Shown: positions 8,894-18,672, counted from the stretch's first letter. The stretch is DNA of 64,000 bases from Salimicrobium flavidum (GCF_900156645.1 NZ_FTOC01000005.1:160103-224102); one strand, 5' to 3'. The notes: generated from the sequence alone by a model not told the origin. Translations and numbers: made by a program.

Positions 8894-9895
8894 TTGGAGT
8901 TGAATAACAACACCAGACTGTTAATATTACAACGCATTCTGTTTGAAGAAACGGACGAAAACAATGAACTGAGTATCGCTGAACTGAGCCGGAAGTTACG
9001 GAAGTATTTCAATGTAGAAAAAGAATTCGATGCCAGAACCTTGAAGAACGACATGAACGTATTAGAGGACCTCGGCTACGAAATTATGAAAAACCGTGGT
9101 AAGTTCGGTAAAGTGTACTATAGTTTTCAGGATCGACTTTTTGAAACGTATCAGCTTCGACTATTGAACGATGCTATTCTTTCCGCGCGTTTCATCAACG
9201 AAGAAGAAAAGAAGTCCCTCATTAAGAAATTAGGGAAAATGACCAGTGTTCATATCGCCAGAACTCTCCCTGACCCGCTTATCTTCTCACAGATGACTGC
9301 CAACGATTATGATCAGATCAAAATCAACATCGATCACGTACACCGTGCCATTTCCGATGAACGGGTCATTTATTTCAAGTACGGGAAATATAACATGGAT
9401 AAAACGTTCGAGTATCATAGGAATGGGGACGAATATGAAGTGGAACCGTATGCTCTCATTTGGCAGAATGATTTCTACTACCTGATAGGATGGTTTAAGA
9501 AAACGAAAGAGATGCGTCATTACCGTCTCGACCGTATCCGGGATATACGGATCTCCGAGCAAACGTTTGAAAAAGGGGACTTTAATGTCCAGGAGTATGT
9601 AAATCAGAGCTTTCACATGTTTTCCGGGGAAAATATCCGGGTGGAAATCGAGTTCCATCAGTCGCTGTTGAATGTCGTACTCGATAGATTCGGCCTTGAA
9701 GCATCGGTTAAAAAAATCGATGATGAACACTTTCTCCTTTCGACAGAAGGGAAAATGAGCACCGGGCTGGTGACATGGGTTCTTCAATGGGGGCATAAAG
9801 CGCGTGTCGTATCTCCACGTGCTCTCAAACAGGAAGTCGAAGAAGAAATTATCAGGATGAAAAGTTTATACGAAGAATTGGAGAACCGCTCTTAA
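8894..9895 (+). CDS. WYL-domain transcriptional regulator
   Basis: 333 residues. An N-terminal winged helix-turn-helix (about 8-75; TLKNDMNVLEDLGYEI) is followed by a WYL ligand-sensing domain (about 140-230; VEPYALIWQNDFYYLIGW, then HYRLDRI) and a WCX-like C-terminal extension with PRALKQEVEEEI. This is the YafY/DeoR-like architecture, whose WYL domain senses a ligand, often a nucleic-acid or nucleotide signal. TTG start chosen for the GGGGGTGAG ribosome site. The neighbouring divergent MFS pump is a possible target. Confidence 0.85.
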   Translation: MELNNNTRLLILQRILFEETDENNELSIAELSRKLRKYFNVEKEFDARTLKNDMNVLEDLGYEIMKNRGKFGKVYYSFQDRLFETYQLRLLNDAILSARFINEEEKKSLIKKLGKMTSVHIARTLPDPLIFSQMTANDYDQIKINIDHVHRAISDERVIYFKYGKYNMDKTFEYHRNGDEYEVEPYALIWQNDFYYLIGWFKKTKEMRHYRLDRIRDIRISEQTFEKGDFNVQEYVNQSFHMFSGENIRVEIEFHQSLLNVVLDRFGLEASVKKIDDEHFLLSTEGKMSTGLVTWVLQWGHKARVVSPRALKQEVEEEIIRMKSLYEELENRS

Positions 9896-10280
9896 TATAG
9901 AGGAGAGTGGTTCTTGTGAACGTTTTAGTTCAACTCCCTGGCCTCCCTCCTCGGAAAAAAGACTGTACTTTAGTTTGGCATAGGGGCAAACCTGATAATA
10001 CATATACCCTTTACATGGACCATACAGCTTCACTTCTCGGAGTGGGAGATTTGCACTTACCTGAATTCATAACATGATATTTAAAAAAAGCGCGACATGG
10101 AGAGGTTCCGTTGATTTCAGCGGGTGGGGAGACTGGTGATATAAAAAGGTCATGCCGTGCTCTGCATAAAGAAGGTCCCATTTTTTCTTTTGAAAATTTT
10201 TCGGAAAAGATTGTATTTATTCTTATCGTTTGGTATGTTAGAGGTAATTCAATACTTTATCTTATTTCAACTAATGTTTG
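9896..10280. other. Intergenic region before the lysine riboswitch
   Basis: A 10-bp imperfect hairpin spans the end of the WYL gene (9884-9914) and may terminate it weakly. At 10110-10160 the stretch GTTGATTT..GGGGAGAC resembles part of the repeat at 376-514. A promoter for the leader probably lies at 10200-10260. No gene is seen. Confidence 0.35.
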
Positions 10281-10459
10281 AAGTAGGGGTAGAGGTGCAA
10301 TAACCATTAGTAGGTGCATAGAGAAGTATGAGCTTCCTCGAAATGCATTGAAAGGGGAAATTGCCGAAGTGGCAGAAACCTCATAATTCTGATCACTGGT
10401 TCTGGTATTTAAAAGATACAGAACTGTCATATAGGTAACTATATGGAGGGCTATCTTAC
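10281..10459 (+). ncRNA. Lysine riboswitch (L-box) aptamer
   Basis: Conserved L-box blocks are present in order: GGTAGAGGTGC, GAAAGGGGAAATTGCCGAAG, a CTGG..TCTGG arm, AGAACTGTCATATAGG and GGAGGGCTATC. The ends GTAGGGGTAG and CTATCTTAC form the P1 stem. In this family lysine binding favours the downstream terminator. Placed directly upstream of dapA, it is expected to shut off synthesis of the lysine/diaminopimelate precursor when lysine is plentiful. Confidence 0.93.
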
Positions 10460-10484
10460 GGAGAAACGATCATACATGTTTCTA

Positions 10485-10525
10485 CGGCAACAGCGGCTCT
10501 CGGGGCTCGTTGTTGCCTTTTGTTT
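10485..10525 (+). terminator. Riboswitch-controlled attenuator of dapA
   Basis: Hairpin GGCAACAGCG...CGTTGTTGCC followed by TTTTGTTTT, between the lysine aptamer and dapA. It is the expression platform. Confidence 0.85.
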
Positions 10526-10576
10526 TGGTCCTCCACACCTCAAATTTAAAAATCTGTAAAAAGGGTGTGTAGCAAA

Positions 10577-11470
10577 ATGAACTTTGGACAAGTACTTACG
10601 GCGATGGTGACACCGTTTGACGATCAGGAGGACATCGATTATAACCGGACGAGAAATCTCGTGGAACATTTGATCACTCATGGATCGGATGGCCTTGTAA
10701 TAGCAGGCACGACCGGGGAGTCCCCGACCTTGACTGCGGAAGAGAAAGTCGAGCTTTCCCGCTTCGTAGTGGAAGTGGTAGACGGCCGGGTCCCTGTCAT
10801 TGCAGGAACCGGTTCGAACAACACAAAAGCTTCCGTGGAATTGACAAAAAGAATAGAAAGTGTCGGTGTAGATGGTATTATGCTCGTGGCTCCATACTAC
10901 AGCAAACCTTCACAGGAGGGATTGTATCTTCATTTTTCAAAAATCGCAGAAGCGACCTCCCTTCCTGTCATGCTGTATAATATACCCGGCCGAAGCGTTG
11001 TGAATATCGAGCCGTCTACCATCATAAGATTATCGGAAATCGACAATATTGTATCTGTCAAAGAAGCAAGCGGTGATTTTGATGCAGCGACTCATATCAT
11101 TACACAGACTCCGCAGGACTTCTCTGTCTACACTGGGGAAGACAGTCTTACGTTGCCGATGCTCTCGATCGGCGCAGCAGGAGTGGTTTCTGTATCATCG
11201 CATGTTATCGGGGACGAAATGAAAGACATGGTGGCTAGTTACAAACGAGGTGACGTCACCACAGCTGCCAATCTTCACGGATATATCGTTCCGATGATGA
11301 ACCGTATGTTTGCTCAACCGAGCCCTACTCCGGTAAAAGAAGCACTGAATTATATAGGTGTACATTGCGGAAGTGTCCGTCTACCGATGATTCCGCTTGA
11401 TGAGTCGGAACGGACTTCTCTCTATAACATGGTCGCCATTTATCAACAGAAAAAAGTGGCAAGTATGTAA
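10577..11470 (+). CDS. dapA: 4-hydroxy-tetrahydrodipicolinate synthase
   Basis: 297 residues, the usual DapA length. It condenses pyruvate with aspartate semialdehyde in the lysine/diaminopimelate pathway. Visible family motifs: GTTGESPTL (phosphate/carboxylate loop), YYSKPSQEGLYLHF with the conserved Tyr, YNIPGRSV, and VSVKEASGD with the Schiff-base Lys. The ATG at 10577 is preferred over the upstream GTG at 10565 because AAGGGTG (10561-10567) is then correctly spaced. The gene stands alone behind a lysine riboswitch; no other lysine gene is adjacent, so this may be one of several paralogues with its own lysine control. Confidence 0.95.
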   Translation: MNFGQVLTAMVTPFDDQEDIDYNRTRNLVEHLITHGSDGLVIAGTTGESPTLTAEEKVELSRFVVEVVDGRVPVIAGTGSNNTKASVELTKRIESVGVDGIMLVAPYYSKPSQEGLYLHFSKIAEATSLPVMLYNIPGRSVVNIEPSTIIRLSEIDNIVSVKEASGDFDAATHIITQTPQDFSVYTGEDSLTLPMLSIGAAGVVSVSSHVIGDEMKDMVASYKRGDVTTAANLHGYIVPMMNRMFAQPSPTPVKEALNYIGVHCGSVRLPMIPLDESERTSLYNMVAIYQQKKVASM

Positions 11471-11482
11471 GTCATAAGTCTT

Positions 11483-11511
11483 AACCTCCCTGAGCTCAGG
11501 GAGGTTTTTTG
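11483..11511 (+). terminator. dapA terminator
   Basis: Self-complementary AACCTCCCTGAG/CTCAGGGAGGTT followed by T6. Confidence 0.9.
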
Positions 11512-11626
11512 TATGGCAACACCTAATACCAGGTACCAACTTAGTCCATAAGCTTGATGTTCGTTTTACAGAAAAATGGTACAATAGCTGTACCAGGGCC
11601 TACCCTGGAGATAAGGAGGGAGATCG

Positions 11627-12703
11627 ATCGGTAAACAGGTAGCTGCACTATTATTTGCATTTTTATTTATTTTCACCGTTGCAGGTACAGCGTCCGCTAA
11701 CGAGCAGGTAGAGAAAGAAGTGGATGCGACATCGCTACTGATGCGGGAAGCACCTGCTGATGGAGCTGCTGTGCTCGGAGCGATTCCTGGAGGTCAGACG
11801 GTTACGGTCCAGGAAGAGAAATACGGTTGGGCAAACGTTGATTATAATGGACAAAATGGCTGGGTCGCCGGCTATTATCTTGTCTCCAACGGATCTGATC
11901 ATTCATCTTCCGGGAATGTTTCTGGAACAGTGACTGTAAAAGCTGATTCTGTCCGCTTGCGGAGTGGACCGGGGACAGAGAATCGTATACTCGGTGTGAC
12001 CAGTGACGGTGATAGTTACCGGAAGCTGGCGAAAGAAAACGGCTGGGTGAAAGTTCGGCTCGGTGATGGTTCCGCCGCATGGATCGCAGGTTTTCTGACG
12101 AGTGAAGGGAATTCTTCCGGAGCAACAGCTTCATCGACACCTTCAGCATCTTCTTCACCGGCTGTCTCTTCTATTGGGAAGGCTACGATTGTAGTCGATG
12201 CCGGACATGGGGGATACGAACCCGGAGCGATAGGCAGAGATGGGACGCTTGAAAAGGACCTGACATTGGCAACGGCTCAGACTGTGGCAAGTGCGCTACG
12301 TTACGCAGGGGCTGAAGTTATCATGACGAGAACATCAAATCGTTATGTCTCTTTGCCTGGAAGAGCAGGACTTGCGGCAACATACAATGCGGATGCATTC
12401 GTAAGTGTACACTACAATTCCAGTCGATCCGAAAACGCCAGAGGAATAAGCTCGTTCTACTATGGTTCTCCATCGCTTGCAGGAGCTATCCAGGATCGAC
12501 TCGTAGCCCGCACTTCCTACCAGGATGATGGGACAAGGCATGGAGATTTCCACGTTCTTCGGGAAAACAGTTCTCCAGCGGTTCTGCTGGAACTTGGCTA
12601 TGTCTCGAATGCTTATGAACTGAGCCGGGCAAAAACAAGAGATCACCGGGAACAGGTAGCTCAGGCTGTGACAGAAGGAGTAAGGAACTATTTAGCCGAT
12701 TGA
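11627..12703 (+). CDS. Secreted N-acetylmuramoyl-L-alanine amidase, two SH3b domains, apparent ATC start
   Basis: About 358 residues. A signal peptide (GKQVAALLFAFLFIFTVAG, then ASA|NEQ) is followed by two SH3b domains (about 30-90 and 105-165), a Ser/Thr/Ala linker, and an Amidase_3 domain with DAGHGG, a metal-binding Glu in LEKDL, SVHYNSS and the catalytic-site LLELGYVSN. It should cleave the amide bond between MurNAc and the stem peptide. No ATG, GTG or TTG lies in frame between the stop at 11612-11614 and the GTG at 11720, which would delete the signal peptide. The strong AAGGAGGG at 11613-11620 sits 6 bases before ATC at 11627, so that rare start is the best fit; a sequencing error is the alternative. 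Confidence 0.82.
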   Translation: MGKQVAALLFAFLFIFTVAGTASANEQVEKEVDATSLLMREAPADGAAVLGAIPGGQTVTVQEEKYGWANVDYNGQNGWVAGYYLVSNGSDHSSSGNVSGTVTVKADSVRLRSGPGTENRILGVTSDGDSYRKLAKENGWVKVRLGDGSAAWIAGFLTSEGNSSGATASSTPSASSSPAVSSIGKATIVVDAGHGGYEPGAIGRDGTLEKDLTLATAQTVASALRYAGAEVIMTRTSNRYVSLPGRAGLAATYNADAFVSVHYNSSRSENARGISSFYYGSPSLAGAIQDRLVARTSYQDDGTRHGDFHVLRENSSPAVLLELGYVSNAYELSRAKTRDHREQVAQAVTEGVRNYLAD

Positions 12704-12745
12704 CAACAAGAATCCTACATAATTTTAAAACCAGGCTGTTAACGT

Positions 12746-12784
12746 AAAAATCCCCGGATTCGATTAGGAATCCGGGGATTTTTC
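12746..12784. terminator. Bidirectional terminator
   Basis: Perfect 15-bp stem (AAAAATCCCCGGATT against its complement) between the convergent amidase and catalase genes, with T/A runs at both ends. Confidence 0.9.
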
Positions 12785-12786
12785 AT

Positions 12787-14823
12787 TTATACGAGCTCGC
12801 GATCAAAGAAACGGTGAGCAGCAACTGCTCTGATGAAATCTTCGCCGAAGGATTCAAGATCGCTGGAAGTGATGACACCTGGTTGATGAGCCATCTCCTC
12901 TTCTTCGATCCATGTTTTTCCGTCGTGCGTAGCTCCAATGGGTTTGAAGTGCATATATGCTTCTTTCGCAAAATACTTAGCTTTGTCTTTGTAGGATTTA
13001 TCGAGATTCGGTCCTCCTACAACATAGACAGCATCGAACAGGACGGAGTCACCAGTGAGGAAGGTATGGTCCGCTTCTACTGTGTCTCCGTTATCCGCTT
13101 TGATTTTTCCGAGTTTGGTACTGAAAATCTCAGCGTCTGCGCCGGCTTTATCGATACCGTCAAGCACACCCTGTACCTCTTTTCCGTTGAAACCTTCCGC
13201 AAGAAGAACGGCGACTTTGCGGGTCTCCGGTGATTGTACAGAGTTAGCGATACTTAGAGCAGGAGAAGATTTCGTGATATTTTCCGCCTGATCCTGTGGA
13301 GCTGCAAGACCGAGGTTGTCAGCTACATAAGAAGCAAGGTCATTGCTGATGTGGGAAAGCATATCTACAACTTGCTCCCGGACAGCTGTCTGCTGGCATT
13401 TGCCGAGCTCAAAGCTGATCGCATCTTTGATGTGACCTTTTTCATATTCGTTCATACTGTTCCAGAACAGAATTGCCTGGGAGAAGTGGTCTTTGAAACT
13501 CTCACTACGCTTGCGTACTTTCTTGCCGTCCACTTTCTCCTGGTAATGTTCAAATCCACCTTCTTCTGGCGGCACTGTACGTGGATGGTTATCAGCTAAC
13601 GAGTTGTTGTGGTAGCTCGACTGACCACGGTTGATAGTCATCCGGTGCATGCCGTCACGCTGGTTGTTGTGGAATGGGCATACGGATTTGTTGATCGGAA
13701 TTTCATGGAAGTTCGGTCCGCCGAGTCTTGTAAGCTGAGTATCCGTGTACGAGAACAGACGTCCCTGAAGAAGCGGGTCGTTTGAAAAGTCGATACCCGG
13801 CACGACATGTCCAGGGTGGAAAGCGACCTGTTCATTCTCTGCGAATACGTTGTCCACGTTCCGGTTCAGCGTCAGTTTTCCGACGATTTTTACCGGTACA
13901 TCCTCTTCCGGCCACAGTTTCGTAGCATCGAGGATATCGAAATCGAAAGTATGTTCATCTTCTTCCTTGATGATTTGGAGCCCAAGTTCGTACTCGACGT
14001 GATCTCCGTTCTCGATAGCTTCATATAAGTCGGCACGGTGGAAGTCCGGGTTCTTTCCGTTCACTTTTTGTGCTTCGTCCCATACGAGGGAGTGAACGCC
14101 GAGCTTCGGTTTCCAGTGGAACTTGACGAAATGCGCTTTCCCTTCTTTGTTCACAAGACGGAAGGTGTGTACGCCGAAACCTTCCATCATCCGGAAACTG
14201 CGTGGAATGGAACGTGGGCTCATCGCCCACATGATCATATGCGCAGATTCCTGGTTGTTCGCAATGAAATCCCAGAAAGTATCATGCGCACTGGCTGCCT
14301 GCGGAATACCGTTATGAGGCTCAGGCTTCACCGCATGTACGAGATCCGGAAATTTGATGGCGTCCTGAATGAAAAAGACAGGTATGTTGTTTCCGACCAG
14401 GTCGAAATTCCCTTCATCTGTGTAGAATTTCGTAGCGAATCCACGCACGTCCCTTGCCAGATCAGCCGATCCTTTGGAGCCGGCTACTGTAGAGAAACGG
14501 GTGAATGTCGGTGTCTTTTTGCTTGTATCTGTAAGAAAATCTGCTGTTGTGTATTCTTCGAGAGATTCGTAGAGTTCGAATTCACCATGAGCGGAAAATC
14601 CTCTGGCGTGTACGGCGCGTTCCGGAATACGCTCATGGTCGAAGTGAGTGATTTTTTCTCTGAAATGGAAATCTTCCATGAGGGTAGGGCCACGTTCGCC
14701 TGCCTTCAGGGAAAACTCATCCTCCGATAGCTTCGTGCCATGATTCGTCGTCATATCTTTATCGCGGTCATCAGCTGTGAAACGGTCCAGTTGTTCCTGT
14801 TTCTTGCTTTTTTTATCGCTCAC
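12787..14823 (-). CDS. katE: Large-subunit (clade 2) catalase
   Basis: 678 residues, the size of HPII-type catalases, which carry an extra C-terminal flavodoxin/DJ-1-like domain (here about 545-675, [11 protein letters not shown]...). Haem-site motifs: catalytic His in [11 protein letters not shown], Asn in [12 protein letters not shown], and the proximal Tyr in [15 protein letters not shown]. It breaks down hydrogen peroxide in the cytoplasm. The GTG at 14823 is chosen rather than the ATG at 14829, since AGGAGG touches that ATG but is six bases from the GTG. A sigma-B-type promoter lies upstream, as for B. subtilis katE. Confidence 0.95.
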   Translation of the reverse strand: MSDKKSKKQEQLDRFTADDRDKDMTTNHGTKLSEDEFSLKAGERGPTLMEDFHFREKITHFDHERIPERAVHARGFSAHGEFELYESLEEYTTADFLTDTSKKTPTFTRFSTVAGSKGSADLARDVRGFATKFYTDEGNFDLVGNNIPVFFIQDAIKFPDLVHAVKPEPHNGIPQAASAHDTFWDFIANNQESAHMIMWAMSPRSIPRSFRMMEGFGVHTFRLVNKEGKAHFVKFHWKPKLGVHSLVWDEAQKVNGKNPDFHRADLYEAIENGDHVEYELGLQIIKEEDEHTFDFDILDATKLWPEEDVPVKIVGKLTLNRNVDNVFAENEQVAFHPGHVVPGIDFSNDPLLQGRLFSYTDTQLTRLGGPNFHEIPINKSVCPFHNNQRDGMHRMTINRGQSSYHNNSLADNHPRTVPPEEGGFEHYQEKVDGKKVRKRSESFKDHFSQAILFWNSMNEYEKGHIKDAISFELGKCQQTAVREQVVDMLSHISNDLASYVADNLGLAAPQDQAENITKSSPALSIANSVQSPETRKVAVLLAEGFNGKEVQGVLDGIDKAGADAEIFSTKLGKIKADNGDTVEADHTFLTGDSVLFDAVYVVGGPNLDKSYKDKAKYFAKEAYMHFKPIGATHDGKTWIEEEEMAHQPGVITSSDLESFGEDFIRAVAAHRFFDRELV

Positions 14824-14836
14824 ATACATCCTCCTT

Positions 14837-14854
14837 TTAAGAATAGATTCTTAA
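14837..14854. promoter_or_regulatory. 8-2-8 palindrome in the katE leader
   Basis: TTAAGAAT-AG-ATTCTTAA lies between the sigma-B -10 box and the katE ribosome site. It could be an operator or a 5' mRNA hairpin. Confidence 0.5.
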
Positions 14855-14859
14855 AGATT

Positions 14860-14885
14860 TTACCCAGTACATAAAACATCGAAAC
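14860..14885 (-). promoter_or_regulatory. Sigma-B-type promoter of katE
   Basis: On the minus strand, GTTTCG (-35) and GGGTAA (-10) are separated by 14 bases, matching the Bacillus sigma-B pattern GTTTAA-N12-15-GGGTAT. It is placed just ahead of katE, a classic general-stress gene. The remaining 14886-15135 interval shows no gene. Confidence 0.7.
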
Positions 14886-15135
14886 ATGTTTTTGACATTT
14901 ATTGTGAGATGATAGCGATTCTAATTTAGATATGCTCAGCATATAATTCTGATTGAGGGGAGGGCTTGAGTTTCTCTTTTGAAGATGGGGTGAAAAGTAG
15001 CGGACCACCTATGCAGAGAGGGCTTCTATGTTTCTTTTAGTCTATTTTCGATAGCGTATATACAGGTACAAAAAACCGATTTCATTTTTCGGAATACTCT
15101 GTTAGTGTTCTATTTGAACTGAGAGGAGGGGCTAT

Positions 15136-15867
15136 ATGAATGTTGTAAAAGCAGAAGAAATCAGAAAGAAATTTTCGATGAGGGAAACGATGGAACCGGT
15201 TTTCCTTTGTGACGCCATTGCGGTCACAGCCCTTCGAACCGGGGCGCTCGGGGCGCTCGGAGGGCTCGGGATGAAATATTTAGCTGATAAAAATGCGGAA
15301 ACGCTCGGAATCATAGGTACGGGCACTCAAGGATGGAGTCATCTTCAGTCCGCCCTTGTGGCACGTAATGTCAAAGACGTACATATTTTCAATCGATCGA
15401 AAAGCAAGGCTCTTTCCTTTAAAGAAAAAGCGGAAAAGACGTTTTCTGAGGTGAGGTTCCACGTTTCTGATGTAGAAGAACTGGTGAAACAATCAGATAT
15501 CATCGTGACTACCACTACCTCTTCGGAACCGGTTTTGCCGGAACTTCCTGAAGAAGAGTGGAAAGGAAAACTTATAGTCGGAGCAGGCTCGTTCCGACCT
15601 GCGATGCAGGAAATATCTGATCAGGTTCTGAAAGTTGCTGACGAAATACATGTGGATGCGGAAAGTGCACTTCGTGAATCAGGGGATATGATCAGAGCAC
15701 AGGAGTTGACGGAGAAAATTGATGGGTCCCGGAACTTAGAACGACTCATCACGGACGGATATATTCCGGATAATACTTTAGATAAGCTTATTTTATTCAA
15801 ATCCGTCGGCGCTTCAATCTTTGATTTGGTAACTGCTCGTGCTATTTATGAAAACTATTACAGGTGA
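15136..15867 (+). pseudogene. Ornithine cyclodeaminase/mu-crystallin homologue with internal deletion
   Basis: 243 residues against the family's roughly 320-330. The Rossmann half is intact (GIIGTGTQGWSHLQSAL, VHIFNRSKSKA, IIVTTTTSSEPVLP), as is TALRTGA ahead of it. Between the first 22 or so residues (VKAEEIRKKFSMRETMEPVF) and AIAVTALRTG about 75-80 residues are missing, without loss of frame. The lost part carries substrate-binding Arg and Lys residues of the family, so the original dehydrogenase/cyclodeaminase activity is unlikely. It is still an open frame with a good ribosome site (GAGAGGAGG), so a shortened protein could be made. Confidence 0.75.
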
Positions 15868-15985
15868 ATAGGGGGGGAGAAGAAAGGAGAGATTTGACGA
15901 AACAGAAATGGAAAGACCCTGGTATTGTAAGAGGCGGAGTTTTTGGTACACTAAGGGTACATTACATAAAGAGGGATGGGATGAG

Positions 15986-16651
15986 ATGTTAGACCGGCAG
16001 TTATCGATGAATCTCAGTCAGTATGAAGGGCTCTATGATATGGTCGTCCCTCAGGGTCATTTTTTGAGGAAAATCAATGACCTGGTCGACTTTTCGTTCG
16101 TCTATGATGAACTGAAAGATACCTATTGTCATAATAACGGTCGTCATGCCATCCATCCGATCCGGATGTTCAAATACCTTCTACTTAAAACGATTTATGA
16201 CCTCTCGGACGTTGATGTCGTTGAACGGGCGCAGGTGGATATGTCCTTTAAGTATTTTCTGGAAATGGCTCCGGAAGAAGAAGTCATTGATCCCAGTCTC
16301 CTCACTCACTTCCGCCGCCAACGTTTGAAAGGGGAAGGCCTCCTCGATCTTCTCATCGCAAAAAGTGTGGAGGTGGCCATCGACCAAGGAGTTCTCAAAT
16401 CCAAAGCCATCATCGTTGATGCCACTCATACCAGAGCCCGTTATAATCAGAGCTCGCCGGAAGAAATCCTGCGAAAGCGTTCCAAGGAAGTAAGGAAGAT
16501 GATCTACAAAGCCGACGAAACGAAAAAAGATATCATGCCGGAAAAACCGGTGGAAAACACCCTTGAAGCAGAACTGGCTTATTCGGAACATCTCATCGAT
16601 GTCATCGAAACGGATGCAGCCGTGGCGTCTCTCGGGCGTCCCTTCCAATGA
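15986..16651 (+). pseudogene. IS1182-family transposase, N-terminal 221 residues
   Basis: The sequence starting MLDRQLSMNLSQYEGLYDMV carries the usual N-terminal helical region, DDE-type core start (IIVDATHTRARYNQ) and continues to AAVASL, after which the frame closes with GRPFQ-stop. Full-length relatives run about 450-500 residues, so the C-terminal half, including the remaining acidic catalytic residues, is deleted. ATG 15986 is chosen over the upstream in-frame ATG 15908 because it matches the family N-terminus. Confidence 0.8.
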
Positions 16652-16678
16652 AAGTCATTGGAAGGGACGCCCTTTTTT
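16634..16678 (+). terminator. Terminator at the IS1182 remnant
   Basis: Perfect 17-bp stem (16634-16650 / 16656-16672), five-base loop, then T6. It overlaps the transposase stop and probably stems from the right end of the element. Confidence 0.8.
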
Positions 16679-16873
16679 ACTAATATTTACTGGTTTTGTA
16701 CCAGACTCTTTTATTTGCCTTTTAGGGCTTTTTCCCGGAAACAAGGGCTCAACAACGGGAAGATGAAGGTATGTTTTGGCAGGGAGTATGTAAAAGTGAA
16801 ATAAATATGAAGTTTTTGTATAAAATGATACATACATAGGGAATACAGATAAAAGAGGGAAGGGGGCATCAAG

Positions 16874-17581
16874 GTGATTGAGCTAAACGGAGTATCCCAC
16901 AGTTTCGGCAATATCAAAGTTTTAGAGGACATCAACCTTTCTGTGGATAAGGGAGAAGTGTTTGGTCTTCTCGGTCCGTCCGGTTCCGGAAAAACGACAC
17001 TTGTCAGAATAATGACAGGAATGATTGTACCGGATGAAGGTAGAGTGAGACTCAGAGATCAGGAAATGCCGAAGCGTTCCTTGATGAAAAGGTTCGGATA
17101 TATGGCTCAGGAAGATGCTCTTTACCAGGAACTGACGGCATGGGAAAATCTGGATTTTTTCGCTTCTTTTTACCTAAGGAAAAAGAAGAAAGAGAGGATG
17201 GAGCATGTCCTTCACATAACAGGACTTACGGAATATAAGGAGAGACCTGTTTTCAAGTTTTCAGGGGGGATGAAGCGTCGTCTATCCCTGGCGATTGCTC
17301 TTGTGCACAACCCCGACATCCTTATCCTTGACGAACCGACGACTGGACTCGATCCTGTGTTGCGTCGTTCTATCTGGTCTGAATTTTATCAGTTGAAAGA
17401 AAACGGTAAGACGATTCTCATAACGACTCACGCATTGGACGAGGCGGAGAAATGTGATCGCCTTGCTATGCTACGTGGTGGAAAAGTAATCGCTGCAGGC
17501 AGTCCAGGTGAGTGGAAGAAGGAGCTTCGCACGGATAGTCTTGAAGATGTATTTCTTCATTATGGGGGTGGAGATATATGA
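16874..17581 (+). CDS. ABC transporter ATPase (ABC-2 type exporter)
   Basis: 235 residues with Walker A GPSGSGKTT (about 34-42), a Q-loop (YMAQEDALYQELTAWENL), signature FSGGMKRRLSLA, Walker B ILILDEPTTGLDP, and switch His in TTHALDEAEKCD. It belongs to the DrrA/NatA/CcmA exporter group. GTG start, with GGGAAGGGGG upstream. The stop overlaps the permease start by 4 bases (ATGA), so the two are translationally coupled and form one exporter. The substrate is unknown. Confidence 0.9.
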   Translation: MIELNGVSHSFGNIKVLEDINLSVDKGEVFGLLGPSGSGKTTLVRIMTGMIVPDEGRVRLRDQEMPKRSLMKRFGYMAQEDALYQELTAWENLDFFASFYLRKKKKERMEHVLHITGLTEYKERPVFKFSGGMKRRLSLAIALVHNPDILILDEPTTGLDPVLRRSIWSEFYQLKENGKTILITTHALDEAEKCDRLAMLRGGKVIAAGSPGEWKKELRTDSLEDVFLHYGGGDI

Positions 17582-18591
17582 ACATTCCTGTAGTCGCTAA
17601 ACGGATTCTGCTTCAATTCAGGAGGGACAAACGCAGTGTTGCCCTGATGATAGTTGCCCCGATGCTAGTGCTTACACTGCTTTGGCTTGTACTGGATACG
17701 GATGATCGTCTTGTGGAAATAGCAGTGGTCGAAGCTCCGGAAGCTGTTTATGAACAGCTGGCTTCAGGAAGAATGGAGGTTACCATCCTTGATGAAGAAA
17801 CGGCACGGGAGCAATTGAACAATGCCGAGATTGACGCTCTTCTCAAATGGGAGGAAGCCCGCCCCATCCTCCTTTTGGAAGGATCTGACCCTACAAATCA
17901 TGAACTTATAAAAACAGCTGTTCAGCAAGCAATGGGGATGGAGATCGGGGAATCTGTCCGTGTGGACTACTGGCATGGAACGGAGGATATGAATATTTTT
18001 CATTACACTGGTCCTGTACTGATCGGATTCTTCATTTTTTTCTTCGTTTTTATCGTCGGTGGTGTATCATTTCTCCGGGAGCGCACGCAAGGGACACTTG
18101 AAAGGGTGCTTACGACACCGATCCACAGGTACGAGCTGGTCGGGGGTTATCTGCTCGGATTCGGTCTTTTCACGATTTTACAGTCGATTCTTATCGTGTT
18201 TTATTCCGTTTATGTACTTGATATGTATATGGTCGGTAATTTGTGGAGGGTATTATTCATTACACTTCTGCTCGCGCTCACCGCCCTCAGTTTGGGCACG
18301 TTGTTATCTGCTTATGCAAAGAATGAATTTCAGATGATCCAGTTCATCCCGCTGGTAATAGTTCCTCAGGTATTCTTCTCTGGGCTTTTTCCGGTGGAAG
18401 GACTTGCAGGTTGGATTCAGCTCATCGGAAATCTGATGCCACTCACATATGGAGCGGAGGCCCTGCGAGGTATTATGCTAAGAAACGAAAATCTCGGTGA
18501 TCTTCAGTGGCAGGTATTCATGCTTCTTGTATTCTTTTTAGTATTCACTGCGCTGAACGTGAAAGCGTTGAAACGTCACCGTAAACTTTGA
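17578..18591 (+). CDS. ABC-2 type permease
   Basis: 337 residues. One N-terminal membrane segment (about 22-42) precedes a 100-residue extracytoplasmic region, followed by five membrane helices from about 140. The amphipathic motif GTLERVLTTPIHRYELVGGY after the second segment is typical of the DrrB/YhgE-like ABC-2 family. It partners the overlapping ATPase gene; lipids, drugs or peptides are possible substrates. Confidence 0.88.
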   Translation: MNIPVVAKRILLQFRRDKRSVALMIVAPMLVLTLLWLVLDTDDRLVEIAVVEAPEAVYEQLASGRMEVTILDEETAREQLNNAEIDALLKWEEARPILLLEGSDPTNHELIKTAVQQAMGMEIGESVRVDYWHGTEDMNIFHYTGPVLIGFFIFFFVFIVGGVSFLRERTQGTLERVLTTPIHRYELVGGYLLGFGLFTILQSILIVFYSVYVLDMYMVGNLWRVLFITLLLALTALSLGTLLSAYAKNEFQMIQFIPLVIVPQVFFSGLFPVEGLAGWIQLIGNLMPLTYGAEALRGIMLRNENLGDLQWQVFMLLVFFLVFTALNVKALKRHRKL

Positions 18592-18593
18592 CT

Positions 18594-18617
18594 CCGGGAT
18601 TTTCCGGTGTTTTTTCT
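18594..18617 (+). terminator. Weak terminator of the ABC-2 operon
   Basis: CCGG-GATTTT-CCGG hairpin followed by T6. Confidence 0.5.
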
Positions 18618-18672
18618 TATCCAGAGTTTTTGTTCAATTTTGAAGAAATAATGACAATTGAACCGAATCTGA

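Larger units (their letters stand above)
15937..16708 (+). mobile_element. IS1182-family element, internally deleted
   Basis: Candidate terminal inverted repeats are GAGTTTTTGGTACA (15937-15950) and TGTACCAGACTC (16697-16708, complement GAGTCTGGTACA). Between them lies a transposase missing its C-terminal half. At about 770 bp the copy is roughly half the usual size and cannot move by itself. The end assignment is tentative. Confidence 0.5.

Noticed and set aside
10565..10576. Upstream GTG start for dapA
   Set aside because: It would overlap the ribosome site AAGGGTG and add four residues not found in DapA proteins.
14839..14853. Per/Fur-type box in front of katE
   Set aside because: The palindrome is 8-2-8 and does not follow the 7-1-7 pattern; the sigma-B promoter explains regulation better.
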